From: Albimonas sp036154955
Lineage (GTDB): Bacteria; Pseudomonadota; Alphaproteobacteria; Rhodobacterales; Rhodobacteraceae
Length of the DNA stretch: 64,000 bases
NCBI GenBank assembly: GCA_036154955.1
Contig: JAYZWL010000135.1
Coordinates: 62,001-126,000, forward strand
Direction: 5' to 3'
Shown here piece after piece: positions 48,791-59,013 of this stretch. A program made the translations under genes and the position numbers. Numbering within the stretch: the stretch's first letter is position 1; the number at the start of each line of letters is the position of its first letter. The notes beneath the pieces are model-generated. The model was not told the origin of the DNA. It did no database searches and saw nothing but the letters and a program-made list of their open reading frames with translations.

Positions 48791-49879
48791 ATGAAATCCG
48801 ACCGCACCGGTCGCACCGATGAGATTCGCGCCGCCTTCCGCGGTCAGGCGCGGGCCTGCGCGACGCTCGGCTCTCCGTTCACCGCGGCGCTGCTGGACGG
48901 GCTCGCGGAAAGGCTGTCCGACGCGGCGGCGCCGGACGAGGATCCGGTCCGCGCCCGCCTGCGCGCCTGGCCCGGCGACGCGCGGTCCGACGCGCTCGCG
49001 CTGCGGGTGGCGGGGGCTCTGCACGCGCTGGTCCGCTCGGGCGCGGCGCCCGAACTCGCCGCCGCCTGGCCGCCCGAGCCGCAGGGCGATCCGGCCGACG
49101 CGGCCCTCGCCGCCTTCGCGCGCCATGCGCCCCGGCTGCTCCCCTGGCTGGACGGCCCGCCGCAGACCAACGAGATCGCCCGCGGCGGCGCCCTGCTGGG
49201 CGGGCTGCTGACGCTGGCCGCCCGCTTCCGCGCGCCGCTGGAGGTGCTGGAGATCGGGGCCTCCGCCGGCCTGAACCAGAATCTCGACGCCTATCGCTTC
49301 GACCTGGGCGGCGGCCTGGCCTGGGGGCCGCCGGCCTCGCCGGTGCGCATCGCGTCGGAATGGCGCGGGACCGCGCATCCCGACCTGTCCGCCCCGCTGG
49401 AGATCGCGGCGCGCGCGGCCTGCGACCTCGCCCCGCTCGACCCCGCCGATCCGGCCACGCGGGCGCGGCTGACCGCCTATGTCTGGGCCGACCAGGCGAC
49501 GCGGCTGGCGCGGCTGGAGGCGGCGCTCGACCTCGCCGCCCGCCTGCCCCGCCCGGTGGAGCGGGCGGACGCCGCCGACTGGCTCGCCGCGCGCCTCGCC
49601 CGGCCGGCGACGGAGGGCCGGGTCCGCGTGGCGATGCACTCGATCATGTGGCAATACCTGCCCGCCGCGGTGCGCGCGGCGATAACCGCGACGCTCGCCG
49701 CCGCCGGCGCCCGCGCCACGCCCGCCGCGCCGCTGGCCTGGCTGCGGATGGAGCCGGACGACGTCCGGGGCTCCGCCGCGCTCGACCTGACCGTCTGGAC
49801 CGGGACGGCGGCCGCGCCCGCGACCGAGACCCTGGCCCGCGCCGACTTCCACGGCCGCTGGACCGACTGGGCCGGCTGA
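48791..49879 (+). CDS. DUF2332 family protein
   Basis: The 362-residue protein matches the DUF2332 (PF10094) pattern: an N-terminal RAAFRGQARACATLGSPFTA, PRLLPWLDGPPQTNEIARGG (about residues 116-135), LEVLEIGASAGLNQNLDAYR (about 152-171) and, further on, VWADQATRLARLEAALDLA. The EIGASAGLN stretch resembles a Rossmann methyltransferase motif I, so an SAM-dependent activity is possible; the family has no firm function that I know. Start chosen at the ATG after CGGGGGTCCTG; an ATG ten codons upstream is possible. It is divergent from the giant gene. No partner genes are evident. Confidence 0.8.
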   Translation: MKSDRTGRTDEIRAAFRGQARACATLGSPFTAALLDGLAERLSDAAAPDEDPVRARLRAWPGDARSDALALRVAGALHALVRSGAAPELAAAWPPEPQGDPADAALAAFARHAPRLLPWLDGPPQTNEIARGGALLGGLLTLAARFRAPLEVLEIGASAGLNQNLDAYRFDLGGGLAWGPPASPVRIASEWRGTAHPDLSAPLEIAARAACDLAPLDPADPATRARLTAYVWADQATRLARLEAALDLAARLPRPVERADAADWLAARLARPATEGRVRVAMHSIMWQYLPAAVRAAITATLAAAGARATPAAPLAWLRMEPDDVRGSAALDLTVWTGTAAAPATETLARADFHGRWTDWAG

Positions 49880-50008
49880 TCGCCCCGCCCGCCGCCCGGC
49901 CTTCCGCCGCGCCCCCCGACGGGTTGCCATGCCGGCCCGCGTCGTCGATACCCTAGGGCCGCGACGCCGGCGCGAGGGGGAACGGGACCGGCCATGGGGG
50001 AGGTTCGC

Positions 50009-51292
50009 ATGTTCCGACTGCTGTTCTGGCTGATCGTGCTGGTGGTCGTCGTCGGCCCGGTCGCCTTCGTGATCGCCGCCTTCGAGCCGGCGCCGGAGCT
50101 TCCGCCCTCCGCCGCGCTCCGGCAATCCCAGGCCAGCGCCTCCAAGGCCCTGATCAAGCGCGCCCGCGAGGCCGCGGAAGGGACCGGGCCGCGCACGCTG
50201 TCCGCCAGCGCGCAGGAGCTTGACGGGCTGATCGCCTCGGCCGCCCGCATCGCCCCGTCCCTGCGCGGCGGCGCCCGCATCTCGGGCGAGGGCATGACCA
50301 TCGCCCTGTCCGCCCAGCCCCCGGTGCTCGACGCGCTGGGCTGGATCAATTTCCGCGCCGAGGTCGCCCCCTCCGACGCCGGTCTCGACGTGCAGGCCAT
50401 CCAGCTCGGCCGCATGGCCCTGCCGCCGTCGATCACGCTCAAGACCCTGCAATGGGTGGGCGACGTCGTCTCCGACGTGCCGATGGGCACGCTGCTGTTC
50501 TCCTCCATCGAGCGGGTGCGCATGCAGCCCGGCAAGGTGACGGTGGCCATCGACGGCGGGACCGGCGCCGAGGGCTCGCTGTTCGACCGGGTGATGTCGG
50601 GGGTCCGCGACGCGGCCGGCATCTCGTCGGGCGAGGACGTGGCCCGGCACTACGACGCCATCGCCGCCGCCGCGGCCGCCGGCAAGCTGCCCGCGCGCGG
50701 CTCGCTCGCCCCCTGGCTCGCCTTCGCCGTCGACAACGCCCGCGAGGCCGCCGCCGGCGACCCGGGCAAGGCGGCGGAGGAGCTGCGCGCCGCGGTCTCG
50801 GCGCTGGCCGCGATCTGCGCCTCGCGCCGGGCGATCGAGACGGTGGCCGGCGAGTTCGACAGCCCCGACGCCTCCGCCCGCTGCGAAGAGGTGCGGCTGA
50901 AGGGACGCGACGACCTGCGCAAGCATTTCCTGCTGTCGGCCGCCTTCCAGATGGCCGGCGGCTCGGCGGTGTCCTTCGGCTTCGGCGAGGTCAAGGAGCT
51001 GGTCGACAGCTCCGGCGGCGGCTCGGGCTTCAGCTTCGACGACGTGGCGGCCGACCGCGCCGGCATTCGCTGGGCGGAAGCGGCGGAGCTGGCCGCGCCC
51101 GACGGGCTGGCGGCGCTGGCCCGCGCCTCGGCGACCGAATCGAACTGGATGCCCCCGATCGAGGGCCTGCCCTCCTTCATGCAGCTCGACGCGTTCAAGT
51201 CGAAGTTCGGCGAGGTCGACAGCCCCGCCTACAAGGCCCAGATCGAAGAGATCGACAGGCGCATCGACGCGCTGCCGCTGCACGCCAACTGA
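50009..51292 (+). CDS. Membrane-anchored protein of unknown function
   Basis: The 427-residue protein starts with one hydrophobic helix (MFRLLFWLIVLVVVVGPVAF), a signal anchor or signal peptide. A large soluble domain follows, with ALIKRAREAAEG, WINFRAEVAP, a conserved-looking RDDLRKHFLLSAAFQMAGGS (about residues 306-325) and SSGGGSGFSFDDVAADRAGI (about 338-357). The C-terminus is helical. I do not recognise a named domain. The charged helix plus Gly-rich GSGFSFDDVAADRAG pair looks like a conserved functional core. The start has GGGGGAGG five bases upstream, better than the ATG five codons earlier. The GAF-like gene follows after 153 bases on the same strand. Confidence 0.75.
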   Translation: MFRLLFWLIVLVVVVGPVAFVIAAFEPAPELPPSAALRQSQASASKALIKRAREAAEGTGPRTLSASAQELDGLIASAARIAPSLRGGARISGEGMTIALSAQPPVLDALGWINFRAEVAPSDAGLDVQAIQLGRMALPPSITLKTLQWVGDVVSDVPMGTLLFSSIERVRMQPGKVTVAIDGGTGAEGSLFDRVMSGVRDAAGISSGEDVARHYDAIAAAAAAGKLPARGSLAPWLAFAVDNAREAAAGDPGKAAEELRAAVSALAAICASRRAIETVAGEFDSPDASARCEEVRLKGRDDLRKHFLLSAAFQMAGGSAVSFGFGEVKELVDSSGGGSGFSFDDVAADRAGIRWAEAAELAAPDGLAALARASATESNWMPPIEGLPSFMQLDAFKSKFGEVDSPAYKAQIEEIDRRIDALPLHAN

Positions 51293-51445
51293 GTCGGCCC
51301 CCGGCGACGGGTCGGGGGCGACGGGCGACGGGCGACGGAGCGGTTGACAGAATCGGGCGCCGCAGGTGCGAAATGAAAACGCGGCGCGCCCCGGGCTGCG
51401 CAGGCCCGGCCGCCGCGTCGTGAACGCTGCGCCGGAGCCGCGCCG

Positions 51446-52453
51446 ATGTCCGAACTGCCGTCGTCCGACGCCCTGTCCGCCCGTCCCGGCCCCCGCCCCG
51501 AAGGGGTCCGCGGCCCGACCGGCGCGCCGCCGCCCTTCATCCGCGCCATCGAGATCTGGGCCCCCGACCTGGCGCGCGAGCGGCTGCGCCTGGTCTCCGC
51601 CCTGCACGGCCCGCTGGTCGGCTTCGCCGCCGCCACCCGCGACCTGAGCTTCGGCCATGACGAGGGGCTGCCCGGCAAGGCCTGGGCGGAGGGGCGGCCG
51701 GTGATCCTGCACGACCTGACCAACTCCTATTTCCTGCGCGGCGAGGCGGCGGCCGCGGCCGGCCTGACCTGCGGCGTGGCGATCCCGGTCTTCGCCGGCG
51801 CCTTCCTGCAGGCGGTGGTGGTGATGTTCCTGGGCGTCGGCAAGTCGGCGGTGGGGGCGGTGGAGCTGTGGCGCGCGGCCCCGGGCAGCCCGGACATGAC
51901 GCTGGCCGACGGTCATTTCGGGGTGGCCGAGGGGTTCGAGTTCTCCGCCCGCCACACCACCTTCCGCAAAGGCGTCGGCCTGCCCGGGCTCGCCTGGCAG
52001 GCGGGCGGCCCGGTGCTGATGGACGACCTTGGCCGCGCCAAGCAGTTCCTGCGCCGCGAGAGCGCCGAGAGCGTGGGCATCAACCGCGGCGTCGCCCTGC
52101 CCTGCCCGGCGCCGGGCGACGACGGGACCTGGGTGCTGGCGCTGCTGTCGGCCGCCGGCACCCCCATCGCGCGGCGGTTCGAAACCTGGGCCCCGGACGG
52201 CGAACGCCTGACGCTGACCGACTCCATGGGCGAAGGCGGCGCGGCCGGCTTCGGCATCGACGCGGGCGAGGGGCTGATCGGCAAGGTCTGGCGCTCCGGC
52301 ATCCCGGCGCTTTGCGACGACCTCTCGCGGGAGGCGACGGCGTTGACGCCGCCCCATGCCGCCCTGGCGGCCGCCGCCGGCCTCCGCTCGGCCGTGGCGC
52401 TGCCGGCGATCGAGGGCGGGCGGTTGCATTCGATCCTGGTCTGGTATCTCTGA
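51446..52453 (+). CDS. Stand-alone GAF-like protein with three repeated segments
   Basis: The 335-residue protein has no output domain. Three segments share the GAF-like pattern G(L/E)GL(P/I)GxxWxxGxPxxxxDL...G(L/I)xxxVAxP. They are GHDEGLPGKAWAEGRPVILH with CGVAIPVF (about residues 70-115), GVGLPGLAWQAGGPVLMDDL with RGVALPCP (about 173-220), and GEGLIGKVWRSGIPALCDDL with SAVALPAI (about 272-330). GAF domains bind cyclic nucleotides, haem, bilins or other ligands; the ligand here cannot be told. No cysteine-based metal motif is clear. The start has GGAG about eight bases upstream. It could deliver a signal by protein contact, which is inference. Confidence 0.7.
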   Translation: MSELPSSDALSARPGPRPEGVRGPTGAPPPFIRAIEIWAPDLARERLRLVSALHGPLVGFAAATRDLSFGHDEGLPGKAWAEGRPVILHDLTNSYFLRGEAAAAAGLTCGVAIPVFAGAFLQAVVVMFLGVGKSAVGAVELWRAAPGSPDMTLADGHFGVAEGFEFSARHTTFRKGVGLPGLAWQAGGPVLMDDLGRAKQFLRRESAESVGINRGVALPCPAPGDDGTWVLALLSAAGTPIARRFETWAPDGERLTLTDSMGEGGAAGFGIDAGEGLIGKVWRSGIPALCDDLSREATALTPPHAALAAAAGLRSAVALPAIEGGRLHSILVWYL

Positions 52454-52634
52454 TCGCACCGGTCCCGCCGCGCCGACGCGGCGCGCGGGCCACAGCCTGA
52501 CGGTCGGGACGCCCTGCGGCGCCTCCGCGGCTTTGCGCGCCCTTGCCGCGCCGCGTCATTTGCGCCAAGAGCCGCGGCAACCGACGGCGCCGAGGGCGCC
52601 CGCGCCCCCAGAACACACGTCCGGAACCCGCCCC

Positions 52635-54464
<1,830 letters not shown>

Positions 54465-54490
54465 GGCGCATGTCGTCGCATTTCGACCTA

Positions 54491-54532
54491 ACCGTGGGTT
54501 TTTTCGCGCTGCAGCGCAAAACAACCCACGGT
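54491..54532. terminator. Long hairpin between typA and the Cro/CI-type regulator
   Basis: Perfect outer arms ACCGTGGGTT / AACCCACGGT enclose an inner palindrome GCGCTGCAGCGC (54506-54517), with T-rich and A-rich stretches between that partly pair. The 42 bases fold almost completely. It is likely the typA terminator, but the lack of a T-run after it and its position near the regulator promoter leave an operator or attenuator role possible. Confidence 0.55.
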
Positions 54533-54539
54533 GTTGCAT

Positions 54540-54555
54540 TGTGCGCAGATGCACA
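54540..54555. promoter_or_regulatory. Short inverted repeat upstream of the Cro/CI-type regulator
   Basis: TGTGC-N6-GCACA lies about 147 bases before the regulator start, just after the long hairpin. Dyads of this size suit dimeric helix-turn-helix regulators; autoregulation is a guess. Confidence 0.4.
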
Positions 54556-54701
54556 GTGCGGCTAGACTGCACCCCGGCGTAGAGTCGTCCGGGCGGCCGC
54601 TTCGCGTATCCCTGGCCTAGGCAAGCGCGTCACAAGAACGCGCGCATGCCGACCGCTCCGGAACAAGGAAGAGTTCGAGTGCAGTCAGGAGCAACAAGCA
54701 G

Positions 54702-55088
54702 ATGAAGCATCCCGTAGACGCTCACGTCGGGAAACGTGTGCGGCACCGGCGCTGGATGATGGGCATGACCCAACAGCAGCTCGGCGATCTGGTGGGCATC
54801 AAGTTCCAGCAGATCCAGAAATACGAGACCGGAATGAACCGGATCAGCGCCTCGCGGTTGTGGGATATCGCGAAATCGCTTGAGGTTCCGATCAACTATT
54901 TCTTCGAAGGGCTCGACGCCGAGTCGATGGAAGAGGCCGGGATCGAACCCGCCGCGGCCACCGGCGCGCGCGGCGACCTTCTGGCCGACAAGGAGGCGCT
55001 GGAACTGGTGCGCTCCTACTACGCCATCCCCGAAGCGCAGCGTCGCCGCCTGTTCGACCTCGCCCGGGTGCTCAGCGAAGCCGCCTGA
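54702..55088 (+). CDS. XRE (Cro/CI-type) transcriptional regulator
   Basis: The 128-residue protein has an N-terminal helix-turn-helix (VGKRVRHRRWMMGMTQQQLG, then VGIKFQQIQKYETGMNRISA, about residues 9-52), the recognition helix being IKFQQIQKYETG. A short acidic linker and a C-terminal helical segment follow (LVRSYYAIPEAQRRRLFDLA). This type, with a short tail ending in a helix, is common and well conserved in alphaproteobacteria. A long leader (237 bases) with two dyads precedes it, and AGGAG lies about ten bases before the ATG. Targets unknown. The hisN-type gene follows after 192 bases. Confidence 0.92.
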   Translation: MKHPVDAHVGKRVRHRRWMMGMTQQQLGDLVGIKFQQIQKYETGMNRISASRLWDIAKSLEVPINYFFEGLDAESMEEAGIEPAAATGARGDLLADKEALELVRSYYAIPEAQRRRLFDLARVLSEAA

Positions 55089-55280
55089 GCCGGGGGCGCC
55101 GGCCGCCGCCATCCGGTCCATCGGGGAACCGGCGGCGCGGCGGGCGCCATGCCATGATGTCTCGCGCGGCCGGGCTTTGCCCCGGCCGCCGGACCCGCTA
55201 GGGTTCCGGCCCCTGCGGGCGCGGGCGCGCGCCGTCGCGACCTCCGCCCTCGCCCGGCCCCGAACCTGCGCGGATCCGAC

Positions 55281-56120
55281 ATGACCTCCGATCTCTCCTC
55301 CGCCCCGCCGCTGCCGGGCGAAACCGCCGACCCGGCGCTGACCTCGGCGCTGGCCGCCGCGCATCGCGCCGCCGACGCCGCGCGGCCGGCGATCCTCGCG
55401 ATTTTCCGGGCCGAAGGGCTTTCCGCCGACAACAAGGCCGGCGCCGGCGCCTTCGACCCGGTGACCGAGGCCGACCGCGCCGCCGAGGCCGCGATCCGCG
55501 AGGTTCTGGCCGCCGACCGCCCCGCCGACGGCGTGCTGGGGGAGGAGCAGGCGGCCACAGCCTCGACTTCCGGCCTGACCTGGGTGGTGGACCCGATCGA
55601 CGGCACCCGCGCCTTCCTGATCGGCGCGCCGACCTGGGGGGTGCTGATCGGGCTGAACGACGGAACCCGGCCGGTGCTGGGCGTCATGGACCAGCCCTGG
55701 ACCGGCGAACGCTTCTGGGGCGACGGCGCCGCCGCCTGGCACGCCCGCGACGGCGAGGCCCCGCGCCGCCTGCGCGCCCGCGCGCCGGTTCCGCTGTCGG
55801 AGGCCCGGCTCTGCTCCACCTTCCCCGAAGTCGGAACGGCGGCGGAGCGGGCGGGGTTCGAGCGGCTGCGCGACCGCGCGAAGCTCACCCGCTACGGGCT
55901 CGACTGCACCGGCTACGCGCTGGTGGCGGCGGGCGGCGTCGACCTGGTGGCGGAGGCGGGCCTTCAGCCCTACGACATCCAGGCGCTGATCCCGATCATC
56001 GAGGGCGCCGGCGGCGTGGTCACCACCTGGGACGGCGGCGACCCGCAGCAGGGCGGCCGCATCCTCGCCGCCGCCAATCCCGAGATCCACGCCGAGGCCC
56101 TCGCCGTCCTCAACGGCTGA
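55281..56120 (+). CDS. hisN: Inositol-monophosphatase family phosphatase, probable histidinol-phosphatase
   Basis: The 279-residue protein has the metal-binding motifs of the Li+-sensitive phosphatase family: FDPVTEADRAAE (about residues 58-69), GEEQ (about 90-93), WVVDPIDGTRAFLIGAPTWG (about 100-119) and, near the C-terminus, YDIQALIPIIEGAGGVVTTW. The RAFLIGxPTWGVLIGL stretch and the YALVAAGGVDLVAEAG block fit the HisN subgroup (histidine biosynthesis: L-histidinol phosphate to histidinol). An inositol-phosphatase or CysQ activity cannot be excluded. It is convergent with rseP; a hairpin repeat lies between them. No other his genes are in the window. Confidence 0.85.
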   Translation: MTSDLSSAPPLPGETADPALTSALAAAHRAADAARPAILAIFRAEGLSADNKAGAGAFDPVTEADRAAEAAIREVLAADRPADGVLGEEQAATASTSGLTWVVDPIDGTRAFLIGAPTWGVLIGLNDGTRPVLGVMDQPWTGERFWGDGAAAWHARDGEAPRRLRARAPVPLSEARLCSTFPEVGTAAERAGFERLRDRAKLTRYGLDCTGYALVAAGGVDLVAEAGLQPYDIQALIPIIEGAGGVVTTWDGGDPQQGGRILAAANPEIHAEALAVLNG

Positions 56121-56318
56121 GCCCGCGCCTGCGCCGCCGCTGTCCGGAACCTGCCCACCTGGCGCGGCCCCGGCGGGCCCCCCCGGCGCCCCCCCCAGGG
56201 CCCCCCCCCGCGGGCCCCCGGCGCGGCGCCGGGGGACACGCGGGGGGCCCGCAACCGCAGCGCCTTGGTCGCCATTCATCCGGACCGGCGCCAGCGCGCG
56301 CCCTCGCCGCCCGCGCCT

Positions 56319-56342
56319 CCCTCCCCCGCTTGCGGGGGAGGG
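56319..56342. repeat. REP-like hairpin between convergent hisN and rseP
   Basis: A perfect 11-bp stem CCCTCCCCCGC / GCGGGGGAGGG with a TT loop is followed by CCGGGGTGGGGG. Short intergenic elements of this form are, from memory, dispersed in many alphaproteobacterial genomes. It may also terminate both genes. Bases 56121-56318 beside it are mostly G/C runs with nothing else recognisable. Confidence 0.65.
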
Positions 56343-56384
56343 CCGGGGTGGGGGCCGGCGCGACCCTCTCGGGCCTGCCCCGAC

Positions 56385-57740
56385 CTACAGGCTCATCAGG
56401 TCGTTGAAGGTCACGAACACCATCAGCCCCAGCACCAGCGCCAGGCCCACGCCCGTCGCCGCCTCCGCAGCACGGTCGCCCAGCGGCCGGCCGCGCACCG
56501 CCTCGAAGGCGTAGAACATCAGGTGCCCGCCATCGAGCACCGGGATCGGGAACAGGTTGATCATCCCGATCGAGGTGGAGATCATCGCGATCATGCCGAG
56601 GAAGGCCACGATACCCGCCCCCGCCGCGTCGCCGGACAGCGACGCGATGCGGATCGGGCCGCCGAGACCGGAGCTGTCCGCCTCCCCCCCGATGATCGCG
56701 CCGACATAGGCGAGCGAGGAATGCACCACCTGCCAGGTGCGGACCACGCCGTTCTCCAGCGCCTCGCCGACGCCCGGGGTCACCACCTCCGGCGCGATCA
56801 GCGGGATGGCGGAGACGCCGATCAGCGGCCGCATCTCGATGCCGCCATCCGCCGACGGCACCGGGTTCAGCTTCGGCGTCAGCGTCAGCTCCCGCCGCGC
56901 GCCGTCCGCGCCCTCGACCACCAGCGCCACCGGCGCGCCTTCGGAGCCGAACACCACCCGCTGCAGGTCGGAGAAGGCGCCGACCGGGCTCCCCTCCGCC
57001 TCCACGATCCAATCGCCTTTCTGGAGCCCCGCCGCCTCCGCCGGGCTGCCCGGCGCCACCGAACCGACCAGAGGCGGGATCGCCGGCCCCGTCTCCACCG
57101 CGATCTCGCGCCCGTCGCGGCGCAGCTCCACCGGGAAGCTGGAGCGCCCCGGCTCCGCCTTGCTGGCGGCGTCATAGGCGGCGGTGATGTCGGCCCAGGC
57201 GCTCACCGGGGTTCCGGCCACCGACAGCACCTCGTCGCCCGGCCGCAGCGGGAACGTCTCCGCTCCCTCCGCCTGCGAGACGCCCAGCACCGGCCGGTCC
57301 GAGCCGACGCCCAGCGCCAGCGTCAGGCCGGTATAGATCACGATGGACAGGATGAAGTTGAAACCCGGCCCCGCCGCCACCGCCAGCGCCCGCTTCCACA
57401 GGGCCGCGCCGGGGAAGGAGCGGGCGCGCGCCGCCTCGTCCATCGCCTCCAGCCCCTTCACGTCGGCCCGCGCCGAGGCCGCGTCGCCGTCGCCCAGGAA
57501 CTTCACGTAGCCGCCCAGCGGCAGCACCGCCAGCCGCCAGCGGGTGCCGCGCCGGTCGTTCCAGCCCCAGATCTCCTTGCCGAAGCCGATGGAGAACACC
57601 TCGGCCTGGATGCCGCACCAGCGGGCCACGATGTAGTGGCCGAACTCGTGCACGAACACGACCACCCCGAGCACCACCAGGAACGAGGCGACCGACCCGG
57701 CCACGCCTCCCACCTGCGACATCACTGCGAACGCGTCCAT
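56385..57740 (-). CDS. rseP: Site-2 zinc metalloprotease RseP
   Basis: The 451-residue inner-membrane protease has the HExxH zinc site in the first membrane helix (VVVFVHEFGHYIVARWCGI, about residues 27-45). Two PDZ domains are centred on LRPGDEVLSVAGTPVSAW and PAEAAGLQKGDWIVEAEGSP. The C-terminal helix with the third metal ligand is NLFPIPVLDGGHLMFYAFEA (about 396-415). RseP cleaves anti-sigma factors and remnant signal peptides within the membrane. The start has GGAGG seven bases upstream. It ends the dxr-containing cluster; the usual downstream bamA is absent, replaced by convergent hisN. Confidence 0.95.
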   Translation of the reverse strand: MDAFAVMSQVGGVAGSVASFLVVLGVVVFVHEFGHYIVARWCGIQAEVFSIGFGKEIWGWNDRRGTRWRLAVLPLGGYVKFLGDGDAASARADVKGLEAMDEAARARSFPGAALWKRALAVAAGPGFNFILSIVIYTGLTLALGVGSDRPVLGVSQAEGAETFPLRPGDEVLSVAGTPVSAWADITAAYDAASKAEPGRSSFPVELRRDGREIAVETGPAIPPLVGSVAPGSPAEAAGLQKGDWIVEAEGSPVGAFSDLQRVVFGSEGAPVALVVEGADGARRELTLTPKLNPVPSADGGIEMRPLIGVSAIPLIAPEVVTPGVGEALENGVVRTWQVVHSSLAYVGAIIGGEADSSGLGGPIRIASLSGDAAGAGIVAFLGMIAMISTSIGMINLFPIPVLDGGHLMFYAFEAVRGRPLGDRAAEAATGVGLALVLGLMVFVTFNDLMSL

Positions 57741-57795
57741 GGGACCTCCAAGCGTCGCCGCGCGGGGCGCGGCGGGAAACTGAACGGGGGTTAAT

Positions 57796-59013
57796 CTAGG
57801 CGAAGACGCCGCCTTTTCCCAGCGGCGCCGCCTCGCGCGCGATCACGGCGCAGGCTTTGGCCCGGGCGGCCTCGTCCATCGCGAACACGTCCGAGAGCGC
57901 GGCGGCGGGGGCGAAGGGGGCGAGGCGCGCCAGCGTAGCCTCCACCACCCGCGCCATGTCGAGAAAGCCGATCCGGGCGTCCATGAACGCCTCCAGCGCC
58001 GCCTCCTTGGCGGCGTTGAGCGCGCAGCCCGCAAGCCCGCCCGCCTCCATCGCCTCCCGCGCCAGGCGCAGGGCGGGGAAGCGGGTCTCGTCGGGGGCGT
58101 GGAAGTCGAGGCGGGAGAGGGCGGCGAAGTCCAGACGCTCCACCGGCAGGGCGCGGCGTTCCGGCCAGTTCCAGGCGTAGCCGATGGCGTGGCGCATGTC
58201 GGGCGCGCCGAGCTGGGCCAGCACCGAGCCGTCGGCGTAGCCCACCATCGAATGCACCACCGACTGCGGATGCACCAGAACCTCCACCTGCCGGGGCGCG
58301 AGGGCGAAGAGGTGCTTCGCCTCGATCATCTCCAGCGCCTTGTTGAACATCGAGGCGCTGTCGACCGAGATGCGGGCGCCCATGTCCCAGTTGGGGTGCG
58401 CGACCGCTTCGCGCAACGTGGCGCGGGCCATCCGCTCCATCGGCCAGTCGCGGAACGGGCCGCCGGAGGCGGTGAGGATGATCCGTTCCACCGCCCCGCG
58501 CTGGGCGGGGTCGAGCACCTGGAAGATGGCGTTGTGCTCGCTGTCCACGGGCAGGAGGGTGGCGCCGGCGCGGGCGATCTCGGACAGGAACAGGTCGCCG
58601 GCGGAGACGAGGCATTCCTTGTTGGCCAGCGCCACCGTCGCGCCCTGCCCGGCCGCGGCCAGCGTGGGGGCGAGGCCGGCGGACCCGACGATGGCGGCCA
58701 TGCACCAGTCGGCGGGGCGGGCGGCGGCCTCCACGATCGCGTCGGGCCCGGCGGCGGCCTCGATCCCCGTTCCGGCCAGCGCGTCGCGAAGCTCCGCGTA
58801 GCGGGCGGGGTCGGCGGTCACCGCCAGTTCGGCCCGGAACTCCCGCGCGGCGGCGGCGAGGCCGGCGATATTGCCGTTCCCGGTCAGCGCCACGACCTGC
58901 GGGACCGGCCCGCCATCGGCGGCGGCATGGCGCAGGATGTCGAGCGTCGAGGCGCCGATGGAGCCGGTGGCCCCCAGCACGGTCACCCGACGCGGCGCGG
59001 GCGGCGTCACCAT
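57796..59013 (-). CDS. dxr: 1-deoxy-D-xylulose-5-phosphate reductoisomerase
   Basis: The 405-residue enzyme converts DXP to MEP, the first committed step of the non-mevalonate isoprenoid pathway. Features: NADPH site TVLGATGSIGASTLDIL (about residues 10-26), LANKECLVSAG, the substrate/metal region LPVDSEHNAIFQ, ILTASGGPFRDW, and the flexible-loop region HPNWDMGARISVDSASMFNK. The C-terminal domain has VHPQSVVHSMVGYADGSVL. Length is typical. The ATG overlaps the end of cdsA by seven bases, so the two are likely coupled; rseP follows after 55 bases. Together with uppS and cdsA it forms an isoprenoid/lipid operon. Confidence 0.97.
   Translation of the reverse strand: MVTPPAPRRVTVLGATGSIGASTLDILRHAAADGGPVPQVVALTGNGNIAGLAAAAREFRAELAVTADPARYAELRDALAGTGIEAAAGPDAIVEAAARPADWCMAAIVGSAGLAPTLAAAGQGATVALANKECLVSAGDLFLSEIARAGATLLPVDSEHNAIFQVLDPAQRGAVERIILTASGGPFRDWPMERMARATLREAVAHPNWDMGARISVDSASMFNKALEMIEAKHLFALAPRQVEVLVHPQSVVHSMVGYADGSVLAQLGAPDMRHAIGYAWNWPERRALPVERLDFAALSRLDFHAPDETRFPALRLAREAMEAGGLAGCALNAAKEAALEAFMDARIGFLDMARVVEATLARLAPFAPAAALSDVFAMDEAARAKACAVIAREAAPLGKGGVFA

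Noticed and set aside
48601..48816. 71-codon minus-strand frame upstream of the giant gene, with a PEMLR motif reminiscent of DUF1127
   Set aside because: It overlaps the start of the DUF2332 gene on the other strand, lacks a ribosome-binding site, and lacks the rest of the DUF1127 motif.
56121..56318. Possible structured RNA in the G/C runs after hisN
   Set aside because: The sequence is simple G and C runs that fold in many ways; there is no conserved motif or promoter to support an RNA gene.
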